A stretch of 64,000 nucleotides of DNA, taken from positions 4,232,001 through 4,296,000 of the forward strand of contig NZ_CP046902.1 in assembly GCF_009789555.1 (NCBI RefSeq). Direction: 5' to 3'. Position numbers and translations under genes: made by a program. Origin of the DNA: Stutzerimonas stutzeri. GTDB taxonomy: Bacteria > Pseudomonadota > Gammaproteobacteria > Pseudomonadales > Pseudomonadaceae. The notes beneath the pieces are model-generated. The model searched no databases. It saw nothing but the letters and a program-made list of their open reading frames with translations, and was not told the origin of the DNA. Shown here one piece after another: positions 24,351-32,557 of the stretch; position 1 is the stretch's first letter, and every line of letters starts with the position of its first letter.

Positions 24351-25835
24351 TCAACCGGCACGGTACTCCGCGTCCGCCGCCTCGAAACGCTGCTGGATGG
24401 AGGCCGCTGGTTCCCTACCCATCAGGCTGACGATATAGATCGCCAGGCTGGCGAGAATGAAGCCCGGAATGATTTCGTACAGACCGAGGCCGATGAATTG
24501 TTTCCAGACCACCACGGTCACGGCGCCGACCAGCATGCCGGCCAGCGCGCCGTTGCGTGTCATGCGCTTCCATACCAGCGAGATCAGCACCACCGGGCCG
24601 AATGCCGCGCCGAAACCGGCCCATGCGTAAGACACCAGCCCCAGCACCTTGCTGTCGGGATTCGAAGCAATGCCGATGGCGATCAGCGCGATCAACAGCA
24701 CCATGGCGCGGCCGACCCAGACCAGTTCGGTCTGTGACGCGCCCTTGCGCAGAAACGCCTTGTAGAAGTCCTGCGTCAGCGCGCTGGAGCTGACCAGCAA
24801 TTGCGCGCTGAGGGTGCTCATGACCGCGGCCAGTACGCCGGACAGGATGATGCCGGCGATCCAGGGATTGAACATCAGCTTCACCAGCTCCATGAATACA
24901 CGCTCGCCGTTCTGGGTGACGGCGCCGGCCAGCGCCGGGTTGTCGGCGAAATAGGCGATGCCGAGAAAGCCCACGGTGACCGCGCCTGCCAGCGTCAGGA
25001 TCATCCAGGTCATGCCGATGCGGCGTGCGTTGGGGATGGTTTTCACCGAATCGGCCGCCATGAATCGCACCAGAATGTGCGGCTGGCCGAAATAGCCAAG
25101 GCCCCAGCCCAACAGCGAAACAATCGCGATGAAGGACAGGCCCTTGAACATGTCGAAGTTGGACGGGTCCTGCGCAGCGATGGTTTCCATCGCCGTTCCC
25201 ATGTCGCCCAGGGAGAGGATGACGAACACCGGCGTGATCAGCAGCGCGAAGATCATCAGCGTCGCCTGCACGGTGTCGGTCCAGCTCACGGCGAGGAAAC
25301 CGCCAATGAACACGTAAAGGATCGTCGCCGCCGCCCCTACCCACAGGGCAACGCCGTAGGGCATGCCGAAGGTGGACTCGAACAGCCGCGCGCCGGCAAC
25401 CACGCCCGAAGCGCAGTAGATGGTGAAGAACACCAGGATGACCAACGCGGAGAAGATGCGCAGCAACCGGCTGGTATCTTCGAAGCGATGCGAAAAGTAG
25501 TCCGGCAGGGTCAGCGCATTGTGATTGTGCTCGGTATGCACACGTAAGCGCCCGGCCACGAAGAGCCAGTTGAGCCAGGCACCGGCGATCAGACCGATGG
25601 CGATCCAGCTCTCCGACAACCCGGCGACGAATATCGCGCCCGGCAGGCCCATCAGCAGCCAGCCGCTCATGTCCGAAGCACCCGCTGAGAGTGCCGTGAC
25701 GAAACTGCCGAGGCTGCGCCCGCCGAGGATGTAATCGTCGAAATTCTTGGTGGCGCGATAGGCGGTGAAGCCGATGAGGATCATCGCCACGATGTAGATC
25801 ACGAAGGTGATCAGGGTCGGAGTGCTTACATTCAT
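24351..25835 (-). CDS. putP: sodium/proline symporter, copy 1
   Basis: This 494-residue solute:sodium symporter has about 13 membrane helices. Family stretches are visible: TKNFDDYILGGRSLGSFVTALSAGASDMSGW (read in parts) near residues 28-58 and VSSSALTQDFYKAF near 345. It would import proline with sodium for the PutA pathway. AAGGA stands at good distance from the ATG at 25833-25835. It is a close tandem paralog of the gene at 26490-27974; the C-terminal 30 residues differ most (GREPAASIQQRFEAA here). Confidence 0.92.
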   Translation of the reverse strand: MNVSTPTLITFVIYIVAMILIGFTAYRATKNFDDYILGGRSLGSFVTALSAGASDMSGWLLMGLPGAIFVAGLSESWIAIGLIAGAWLNWLFVAGRLRVHTEHNHNALTLPDYFSHRFEDTSRLLRIFSALVILVFFTIYCASGVVAGARLFESTFGMPYGVALWVGAAATILYVFIGGFLAVSWTDTVQATLMIFALLITPVFVILSLGDMGTAMETIAAQDPSNFDMFKGLSFIAIVSLLGWGLGYFGQPHILVRFMAADSVKTIPNARRIGMTWMILTLAGAVTVGFLGIAYFADNPALAGAVTQNGERVFMELVKLMFNPWIAGIILSGVLAAVMSTLSAQLLVSSSALTQDFYKAFLRKGASQTELVWVGRAMVLLIALIAIGIASNPDSKVLGLVSYAWAGFGAAFGPVVLISLVWKRMTRNGALAGMLVGAVTVVVWKQFIGLGLYEIIPGFILASLAIYIVSLMGREPAASIQQRFEAADAEYRAG

Positions 25836-26185
25836 TGGAATATCCTTGTGCAGCGGAGCGCGCCCCACTGCCACTGACGAAACGCAAGACACCAGCTTGC
25901 ACAGGCTTGGCAACGGCTGGCGAGTAATCCACAAGGATAGCGTCTGCCCGGCGCTTTGGCTCGTGACCGGCCGGTTTTACCCCTGGCGAGGGCGGCCTCG
26001 GTTTGCCGTGGTGGCTCGGGTTCGCCAGGCGCGGGCACCCTCGGCTGTTGCCCCGTGCCATTCCCCGCCCGGCGGCACCCGCCATACGCCTCGCTGACCC
26101 GGGCAACGGATCGACGCTGAGGCGGTCTGACGATCAAGGGCGCGCACGCCTGTGCCGCTTTGCACGACACACCTGGAGGTCCGCC
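25836..26185. other. 350-base gap upstream of putP copy 1 and DUF3203 gene
   Basis: It holds the upstream regions of two divergent genes. No further gene, repeat or clear operator was recognised. CTGGAGGT before 26186 serves the DUF3203-like start. Confidence 0.4.
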
Positions 26186-26410
26186 ATGTCAGTCACGATC
26201 GATATTGCCACCGGCACCTGTTCCACCACGCTCGAAGGCACCACGTATCGCAGCGCGATCATGGATACACGTATCAGCACCGACCCGAACGCGCGGATGT
26301 CCGTCGCGCATATCGACGGTGCCAGCGCTCACATCACCGAGGACCAGGCCGAACACCTGATCGCCGCCGGCGCCAAGGATGACCGTGAGAACCTTATCGT
26401 CGACGATTGA
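26186..26410 (+). CDS. DUF3203-like small protein
   Basis: This 74-residue acidic protein (MSVTIDIATGTCSTTLEG..., ending KDDRENLIVDD) has no signal or membrane helix. The patterns MSVAHIDGASAHITEDQAEHL and LIAAGAKDDR resemble the small Pseudomonas DUF3203 family as I remember it. TGGAGGT precedes the ATG. It lies between the two putP copies on the opposite strand. The role is unknown. Confidence 0.7.
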   Translation: MSVTIDIATGTCSTTLEGTTYRSAIMDTRISTDPNARMSVAHIDGASAHITEDQAEHLIAAGAKDDRENLIVDD

Positions 26411-26438
26411 CCGTTAGCCAGGGCGCCCCTCGAACACA

Positions 26439-26475
26439 AAAAACCCCGCTGTCAGCGGTGCCGGCAGCGGGGTTT
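26439..26475. terminator. bidirectional terminator between DUF3203 gene and putP copy 2
   Basis: AAACCCCGCTG and CAGCGGGGTTT form an 11-pair stem with an A-run on the left, giving a T-run for the minus-strand putP transcript. Confidence 0.85.
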
Positions 26476-26489
26476 CGGTACCTACCTGA

Positions 26490-27974
26490 TCAGCGACCCT
26501 GGTATTCGCTCTCAGCGTCCTCGAAACGCTTGATCATGGTCGCCGAAGCGCCCTGGCCCACCTTGCTGAACAGCACGATGGCGATGCTGGCGAGAATGAA
26601 GCCCGGAATGATTTCGTACAGTCCCATGCCGACGAACTCTTTCCAGACCACCACGGTCACGGCACCCACGACCATGCCGGCCAGCGCACCGTTGCGCGTC
26701 ATGTTCTTCCACAGCAGGGAGATCAGCACCACCGGACCGAAGGCCGCGCCGAAGCCGGCCCAGGCGTAGGACACCAGGCCCAGGACTTTGCTGTCCGGAT
26801 TCGAAGCGATGCCCAGGGCGATGAATGCGATCAGCAGCACCATGGCACGACCGACCCAGACCAGTTCGGTCTGCGAGGCGTTCTTGCGCAGCATGGCTTT
26901 GTAGAAATCTTGCGTCAGGGCACTGGAGCTGACCAATAACTGAGCGCTGAGGGTGCTCATCACCGCGGCCAACACGCCGGACAGAATCACGCCGGCAACC
27001 CAGGGATTGAACAGGATTTTCACCAGTTCCATAAAGACCCGCTCGCCGTTCTGGTTGACCGGGCCGGCCAGTTCGGGATGCCCGGCGAAATAGGCGATGC
27101 CGAAGAATCCGACTGCGACGGCGCCGGCGAGTGTCAGGATCATCCACGCCATGCCGATCCGGCGGGCGTTGGGAATGGTCTTCACGGAATCGGCCGCCAT
27201 GAAGCGGACCAGGATGTGCGGCTGGCCGAAATAACCCAGGCCCCAGGCCAGCAGCGAGACGATGGCAACGAAGGACAACCCGTTGAACATGTCGAACGCG
27301 GCCGGATTCTGTGTGGCGATGGTGTCCATCGCAGCCCCCATGTCTCCCAGCGCCAGCACCACGAAAACGGGCGTGATCAGCAAGGCGAAGATCATCAGCG
27401 TTGCCTGCACCGTGTCGGTCCAGCTCACCGCGAGGAATCCGCCGATGAACACATAGAGGATGGTGGCGGCGGCGCCGATCCACAGCGCGATGTCGTAGGG
27501 AACGCCGAAGCTGCTTTCGAACAGACGTGCGCCGGCGACCACGCCGGAGGCGCAGTAGATGGTGAAGAACACCAGCACGACCAGCGCGGAGAAGATGCGC
27601 AGCAAACGGCTTTCGTCTTCGAAGCGGTGGGAGAAATAATCAGGCAGCGTGAGCGCATTCTTGTTGCGCTCGGTGTGTACACGCAAACGCCCGGCAACGA
27701 ACAGCCAGTTCAGCCAGGCACCGGCGATCAACCCAATGGCGATCCAGCTTTCCGACAGGCCGGCAACAAAAATCGCGCCCGGCAGGCCCATCAGCAACCA
27801 GCCGCTCATGTCCGAAGCGCCCGCCGAGAGTGCCGTGACGAAACTGCCCAGGCTACGTCCCCCGAGGATGTAGTCGTCGAAATTCTTGGTGGCACGATAG
27901 GCCGCGAAGCCAATCAACAGCATGGCGCCGATATAGATCACGAACGTGATCAAAGTGGGAGTACTGATGCTCAT
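26490..27974 (-). CDS. putP: sodium/proline symporter, copy 2
   Basis: Like copy 1, this protein has 494 residues, the same SSS-family helices and the same conserved stretches, and most positions are identical by eye. It differs mainly in loops (for example near residue 225 and 310) and in the last 30 residues (GQGASATMIKRFEDAESEYQGR, read in parts). It lies 263 bases downstream of putA on the same strand, so it is probably the original putAP partner. A terminator follows it. Confidence 0.92.
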   Translation of the reverse strand: MSISTPTLITFVIYIGAMLLIGFAAYRATKNFDDYILGGRSLGSFVTALSAGASDMSGWLLMGLPGAIFVAGLSESWIAIGLIAGAWLNWLFVAGRLRVHTERNKNALTLPDYFSHRFEDESRLLRIFSALVVLVFFTIYCASGVVAGARLFESSFGVPYDIALWIGAAATILYVFIGGFLAVSWTDTVQATLMIFALLITPVFVVLALGDMGAAMDTIATQNPAAFDMFNGLSFVAIVSLLAWGLGYFGQPHILVRFMAADSVKTIPNARRIGMAWMILTLAGAVAVGFFGIAYFAGHPELAGPVNQNGERVFMELVKILFNPWVAGVILSGVLAAVMSTLSAQLLVSSSALTQDFYKAMLRKNASQTELVWVGRAMVLLIAFIALGIASNPDSKVLGLVSYAWAGFGAAFGPVVLISLLWKNMTRNGALAGMVVGAVTVVVWKEFVGMGLYEIIPGFILASIAIVLFSKVGQGASATMIKRFEDAESEYQGR

Positions 27975-28237
27975 CTTGTTCCCTCGTTAGTTGTTGTTGA
28001 TGGGCGCGAGGGTATTCCCGATCCCACCTGGCAGAGGTCGATGGCGGTTCGTGCCATCACCGGCGACGGGCCCAACCGGGCCCATCAGTGGCGGAAGAGC
28101 GATCCGCCATCTGTTCGATTGTTGTTTTGCCCAGCCGCCGAGGCGGCCGGGATGAAAGCACGTCCGGACAGGCATCTAGCAAGGCTTCGGCCCGCCCTTG
28201 CGACAATGAAAATGCCAGCGCAGACCTGCCCGCTTGC

Positions 28238-31200
28238 TCAGTCGTCGCCCAACGACAACAGCGATGCGTTACCGCCGACAGCCGTGGTATTGGTCGAGGT
28301 GGTGCGTTCGTTGACGAAGCGCAGCAGGTAGCTCGGGCCACCGGCCTTCGGGCCGGTTCCGGACAGGCCGCAGCCGCCGAACGGCTGTACGCCGACCACG
28401 GCGCCCACCTGGTTGCGGTTGACGTAGAGGTTGCCGACCCGCGCCAGCGCCTCGATCCGCGCGGCGGTTTCTTCGTTGCGGCTGTGCACGCCAAGCGTCA
28501 GGCCGTAGCCGGTGGCGTTGATGTCCGCAACGACCTTCTCCAGGTCCGCCGCGTCAAAGCGCACCAGGTGCAGCACCGGACCGAACTGCTCTTTTTTCAG
28601 TTCATCAATGCCGGTGATCTCGAACGCCACTGGCGCGACGAAATGACCATTCAGGCTACCGGGCAGCGTCGCTTCGGCGATCAGCTTGCCTTCGGCCTTG
28701 AGCTGCTGGATGTGAGCCAGCAGCCCCTCACGGGCGTCGGCGTCGATCACCGGGCCGAGATCGTTTTCACGCAGGTGGGTCGGGCCGACCTTCAGCTCGG
28801 CCATGGCGCCCTTTATCAACTCGATGACCCGGTCGGCGATGTCCCGCTGCACGTACAGCACACGCAGGGCCGAGCAACGCTGGCCGGCGCTGGTGAAGGC
28901 CGAACCGACCGCATCCTTGACCACCTGCTCGGGCAGCGCCGTGGAGTCGACGATCATCGCGTTCTGGCCACCGGTTTCGGCGATCAGGGTGGCGATGGCG
29001 CCTTCCTTCTCGGCCAGTTGCCGATTGATGATGCGTGCGGTCTCGGTGGAGCCGGTGAAGCACACGCCGACCACACGCGGATCGCGGCAGAACACACCGC
29101 CCAGGGTCGCGCCATCGCCCGGCAAGAACGCGATCGCCTCCTTCGGCAGACCGGCTTCGAACATCAGTTCCAGTGCGCGGGCGGCGATCAGGCTGGTCTG
29201 CTCGGCAGGCTTGGCCAGCACGGTATTACCGGCAACCAGGGCAGCGGTGATCTGACCGAGGTAAATGGCCAGCGGGAAATTCCAGGGGCTGATGCAAACG
29301 AACACGCCGCGACCTTCGTGGAACAGCTCGTTGCGTTCGCCGGTCGGGCCCTTGAGTTCCTCGCGGCCGAGCTTCAGGCGAGCCTGCAACGCGTAGTAGC
29401 GGCAGAAGTCCACTGCTTCACGGACTTCGTCGATGCCATCCTGCAGGGTCTTGCCAGCTTCCAGGGTACACATGGCCATCAGTTCGGCACGGTTGGCTTC
29501 GAGCAGATCGCCAAGGCGCTCGAGGATCTGTGCCCGCTGCTCGATTGGTGTGGCATTCCAGCGCGGCCAGAAAGCAGCCAGACCGTCGATGGCCTGCCTG
29601 GCCTGCTCGGCCGTGGCGAACTGGGCGGTACCGACTTCCCGACTCAGGTCGTACGGGCAGTGAACCTTGTGCGCCGCACCGGTGAGCGTTTCCCCACGGA
29701 TCACCGGGGCCGCCTGCCACTGGCGAGTCAGGAAGCTCTGGTAGGCGCTGGACAGTTCGTTCCACTGAGTCTGGATATTCATGTTGATGCCTTGCGAGTT
29801 GGTCCGGTTGCCGTACAGCGCCGGCGGAAGCGGGATGCGATGGTTGCCGAGGGTCTTGAACTGACGCAGCTGAGTCACCGGGTGGTCGATCAGCGTTTCC
29901 ACCGGTACGCGCGGGTCGACCAGCTGGTGGACGAACGACGAGTTGGCGCCGTTTTCCAAGAGGCGTCGCACCAGGTACGGCAGCAGATCCTTGTGGGCAC
30001 CGACCGGCGCGTAGATGCGCACGTTCTTGCGGTATTTTTCGATCACGGTGTCGTATAGCGCGTCACCCATGCCGTGCAGCCGCTGGAATTCGAACTCACG
30101 CGGGGTCTGCAGCGCGCTCGCCATCGACAGGATGCAACTGACGGTGTGTGCGTTGTGGCTGGCGAACTGCGGATAGATCACGCCACGGGTGTGTTCGGAC
30201 AACAGATAGCGTGCACAGGCCAGGTAGGACGTGTCGGTCGCCTCTTTGCGGGTGTAGACCGGATAGCCGCTCAGCCCTTGAACCTGGCACTGCTTGATCT
30301 CGGTATCCCAGTAGGCGCCCTTGACCAGTCGCAGCGGGATCATTGCACCCAGTTCCTTGCCCAGCAGGGTCAACCAGACCAGGACCGGCAGGCAGCGCTT
30401 GGAATAAGCCTGGATGACCAGCCCGAACTCGCCCCAGCCAGCAATGGCCGGGTCACGCATCAGTTTTTCGTAAAGCTCCAGCGACAGCTCGAGCCGATCC
30501 GCCTCTTCAGCATCGATGGTGATGCCGACATCCAGCCGGCGCGCCAGGATCGCCAGCTCGCGCACGCTCTCGAACAGCTCGCTCAGCACTCGCTCGCGCT
30601 GAGCCACTTCGTAGCGTGGATGCAGCGCCGACAGCTTGATCGACACCGACGGACGCGGGCCGGAACCGACCTGCGGCTCGGCACCGACGGTTTCCACGGC
30701 CTGGCGGTAGTCGGCCATGTACTTGCGTGCATCCTCGGCGGTGAGGGCCGCTTCGCCGAGCATGTCGAATGAATAGGTGTAGCCCTTCTCACGCTCGGGA
30801 CGGCCGTTCTTCAAAGCTTCGCTGATGCTGCGGCCGAGCACGAACTGCTTGCCCATCAGTTTCATCGCCTGGTTCATCGCGGCACGGATCACCGGCTCGC
30901 CGGAGCGCTTGATGAGCCGGCCGATGACGTTCTTCGGGCGGCCGTCGGCGTTTTCCGGATCGACGACCTTGCCGGTCATCACCAGGCCCCAGGCGGCGAA
31001 ATTGACCAGCACGTTGTCGCTCTGACCGAGGTGGCGTTCCCACTCGGCAGCGTTGAGCTTGTCGCGGATCAGCGCGTCCGCGGTCGCCGAATCCGGCACG
31101 CGCAACAGCGCCTCGGCCAGGCACATCAGCATCAGCCCCTCATGCGTATCCAGGCTGTACTGGCGCAGCAGCGCATCGAGGGTATCGACGGCATTGTCCC

Positions 31201-31399
31201 GGCCCCGCACGGCTTCGATCAGGCTGCGGGCTTCGCCGCGGATGGCCTCGATGCCGGCTTCTCCGGGGTCGGCGAGTTGCAGCAACTCGGTGAGGTAGGC
31301 TGCCTCGTCAACGCTGTAGTTGGCGCTGATGGCGGGAAAGAATTCGGCGGCTTTCAGATGGGCGAAATCGCCCTGCAAGACTTGACCGGCTTTGAACAT
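28238..31399 (-). CDS. putA: bifunctional proline dehydrogenase / P5C dehydrogenase
   Basis: This 1053-residue enzyme oxidises proline to glutamate in two steps. The FAD-dependent proline dehydrogenase part covers about residues 130-520 (for example RLVKGAYWDTEIK and the YPQFASHNAH stretch). The aldehyde dehydrogenase part covers about 560-1040, with the catalytic Cys in SAGQRCSALR and the NAD-site Glu in IAETGGQNA. There is no N-terminal ribbon-helix-helix domain, so unlike E. coli PutA it should not repress its own operon; that job fits the AraC-type gene next door. GAGAGGAG precedes the ATG. Confidence 0.95.
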   Translation of the reverse strand: MFKAGQVLQGDFAHLKAAEFFPAISANYSVDEAAYLTELLQLADPGEAGIEAIRGEARSLIEAVRGRDNAVDTLDALLRQYSLDTHEGLMLMCLAEALLRVPDSATADALIRDKLNAAEWERHLGQSDNVLVNFAAWGLVMTGKVVDPENADGRPKNVIGRLIKRSGEPVIRAAMNQAMKLMGKQFVLGRSISEALKNGRPEREKGYTYSFDMLGEAALTAEDARKYMADYRQAVETVGAEPQVGSGPRPSVSIKLSALHPRYEVAQRERVLSELFESVRELAILARRLDVGITIDAEEADRLELSLELYEKLMRDPAIAGWGEFGLVIQAYSKRCLPVLVWLTLLGKELGAMIPLRLVKGAYWDTEIKQCQVQGLSGYPVYTRKEATDTSYLACARYLLSEHTRGVIYPQFASHNAHTVSCILSMASALQTPREFEFQRLHGMGDALYDTVIEKYRKNVRIYAPVGAHKDLLPYLVRRLLENGANSSFVHQLVDPRVPVETLIDHPVTQLRQFKTLGNHRIPLPPALYGNRTNSQGINMNIQTQWNELSSAYQSFLTRQWQAAPVIRGETLTGAAHKVHCPYDLSREVGTAQFATAEQARQAIDGLAAFWPRWNATPIEQRAQILERLGDLLEANRAELMAMCTLEAGKTLQDGIDEVREAVDFCRYYALQARLKLGREELKGPTGERNELFHEGRGVFVCISPWNFPLAIYLGQITAALVAGNTVLAKPAEQTSLIAARALELMFEAGLPKEAIAFLPGDGATLGGVFCRDPRVVGVCFTGSTETARIINRQLAEKEGAIATLIAETGGQNAMIVDSTALPEQVVKDAVGSAFTSAGQRCSALRVLYVQRDIADRVIELIKGAMAELKVGPTHLRENDLGPVIDADAREGLLAHIQQLKAEGKLIAEATLPGSLNGHFVAPVAFEITGIDELKKEQFGPVLHLVRFDAADLEKVVADINATGYGLTLGVHSRNEETAARIEALARVGNLYVNRNQVGAVVGVQPFGGCGLSGTGPKAGGPSYLLRFVNERTTSTNTTAVGGNASLLSLGDD

Positions 31400-31498
31400 C
31401 GCGCCGCTCCTCTCGTGGAGTGTTTGTTGTGTTGAAACAGGGCCAGCGGGCCGCGCACGTCAGTGATAGCGCTGCGGTCGTCGCCAAACGGGTAGGGG

Positions 31499-31562
31499 AA
31501 TCTACGGCGCGAGGGTTTTGCGTTGTTGCGCAAATCTACGGAAGTTTTACAAAAAACTACGG
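31499..31562. promoter_or_regulatory. three CTACGG direct repeats upstream of putA
   Basis: CTACGG occurs at 31502-31507, 31536-31541 and 31557-31562, each in an (A)ACTACGG / AATCTACGG context. The last two are 21 bases apart, two helical turns, which fits AraC-family binding. They lie between putA and the pruR-type regulator and are candidate operators. Confidence 0.45.
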
Positions 31563-31661
31563 CGTTCCCGTGTGGCAATAACGCCGTCACGAGCGTTTGT
31601 TCGTGCACGGCGGGACAGGGCCGAGCGAAGGCGAACGCGCCAGAACCGGCTGACGATCCGA

Positions 31662-32417
31662 TCAGCCGTCGTTGCGTCTCAAACGCTTGGGCGTCAGCCC
31701 AAGGTAGCGACGCGTGGCGGTGGTCAGCGCACTCTGGCTGGAAAAACCGCACTCTTCGGCGATGCGTACCAACGGCAGCGGGCTTTCGCGCAGCAGCCGA
31801 GCGGCGCGATCGAGGCGACTCTTGAGCAGGTATTGATGCGGGGTAAGTCCGACGCTGTCCTTGAACTGCGCATGGAAGTGGCTGGGGCTCAGGCAGGCGA
31901 CCTGGGCCAGCTCCGCGACGGTGATCCGGCGCGCCAGGTTGCGCTCGATATGTGCATCCAGCCGGGAAATGTCCAGCGGGCCGGTGGGCAGGCGTGGCGC
32001 CTCGCCGAACACCCGCAAGTGCAAGGCGCGCAACAATACGCCACCGAGCGCCCGGGCCAGCAGCGGGTCGCTGCCGTAGCGGGCCAGCTCGGCCCCGGCG
32101 TAGTTGAGCAGGTTGTGAAAATCGGCGTCCAGCGCAGGGTAGCGCGGGGTTTCGAACAGTTGCGCCAGCAGGCGCGGATCATCGGCACTCAGGTCCTGCT
32201 CATCGAGATCGATGATGAGCATGCGATTGTCGCCCTTGCCGGCGAACTCATGCTCGGCATGCCCGGGCACCAGGCATGCCCGCATGCGGCAGACCTCACC
32301 GCCTGAGCCGTCCACTTCGAATTCGGCACTGCCCGACAGCGACAGAACCAGCTGGTGGTAGTCGTGCGCGTGTTCGTGGGCCTTGTCATCGAGGCGAAGC
32401 AGACGGGCGTTGAGCAT
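31662..32417 (-). CDS. pruR: AraC-family proline regulator (PruR type)
   Basis: This 251-residue regulator has an N-terminal cupin-like domain (DKAHEHAHDYHQLVLSLSG) and a C-terminal AraC double helix-turn-helix (VAELAQVACLSPSHFHAQFK and IAEECGFSSQSALTTATRRYLG). Its place beside putA matches P. aeruginosa PruR (PA0780), which activates the put genes with proline. The start at 32417 gives MLNARLLRLDD; a GTG at 32456 in the same frame would add 13 residues. The target sites may be the CTACGG repeats. Confidence 0.82.
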   Translation of the reverse strand: MLNARLLRLDDKAHEHAHDYHQLVLSLSGSAEFEVDGSGGEVCRMRACLVPGHAEHEFAGKGDNRMLIIDLDEQDLSADDPRLLAQLFETPRYPALDADFHNLLNYAGAELARYGSDPLLARALGGVLLRALHLRVFGEAPRLPTGPLDISRLDAHIERNLARRITVAELAQVACLSPSHFHAQFKDSVGLTPHQYLLKSRLDRAARLLRESPLPLVRIAEECGFSSQSALTTATRRYLGLTPKRLRRNDG

Positions 32418-32557
32418 GAGGGGCACCTGGGTATCGGTGCACTTTACCGGAGGCACCGTTTTTTTCCCAGCCAGGCCGACGAGGGCGAAGGGCCAGATGG
32501 ATTGAAATCATTCCGGCGATACCCATCTAAGGAGCATGTACTCGAGACAGGTGCCTC

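Noticed and set aside
24415..26106. A 563-codon minus-strand frame overlapping putP copy 1
   Set aside because: It runs in another phase of the same gene, is rich in Arg, Gly and His as GC-shifted frames are, and has no membrane helices.
28088..30058. A 656-codon plus-strand frame antisense to putA
   Set aside because: It is a GC-bias shadow of putA and contains no recognisable motif.
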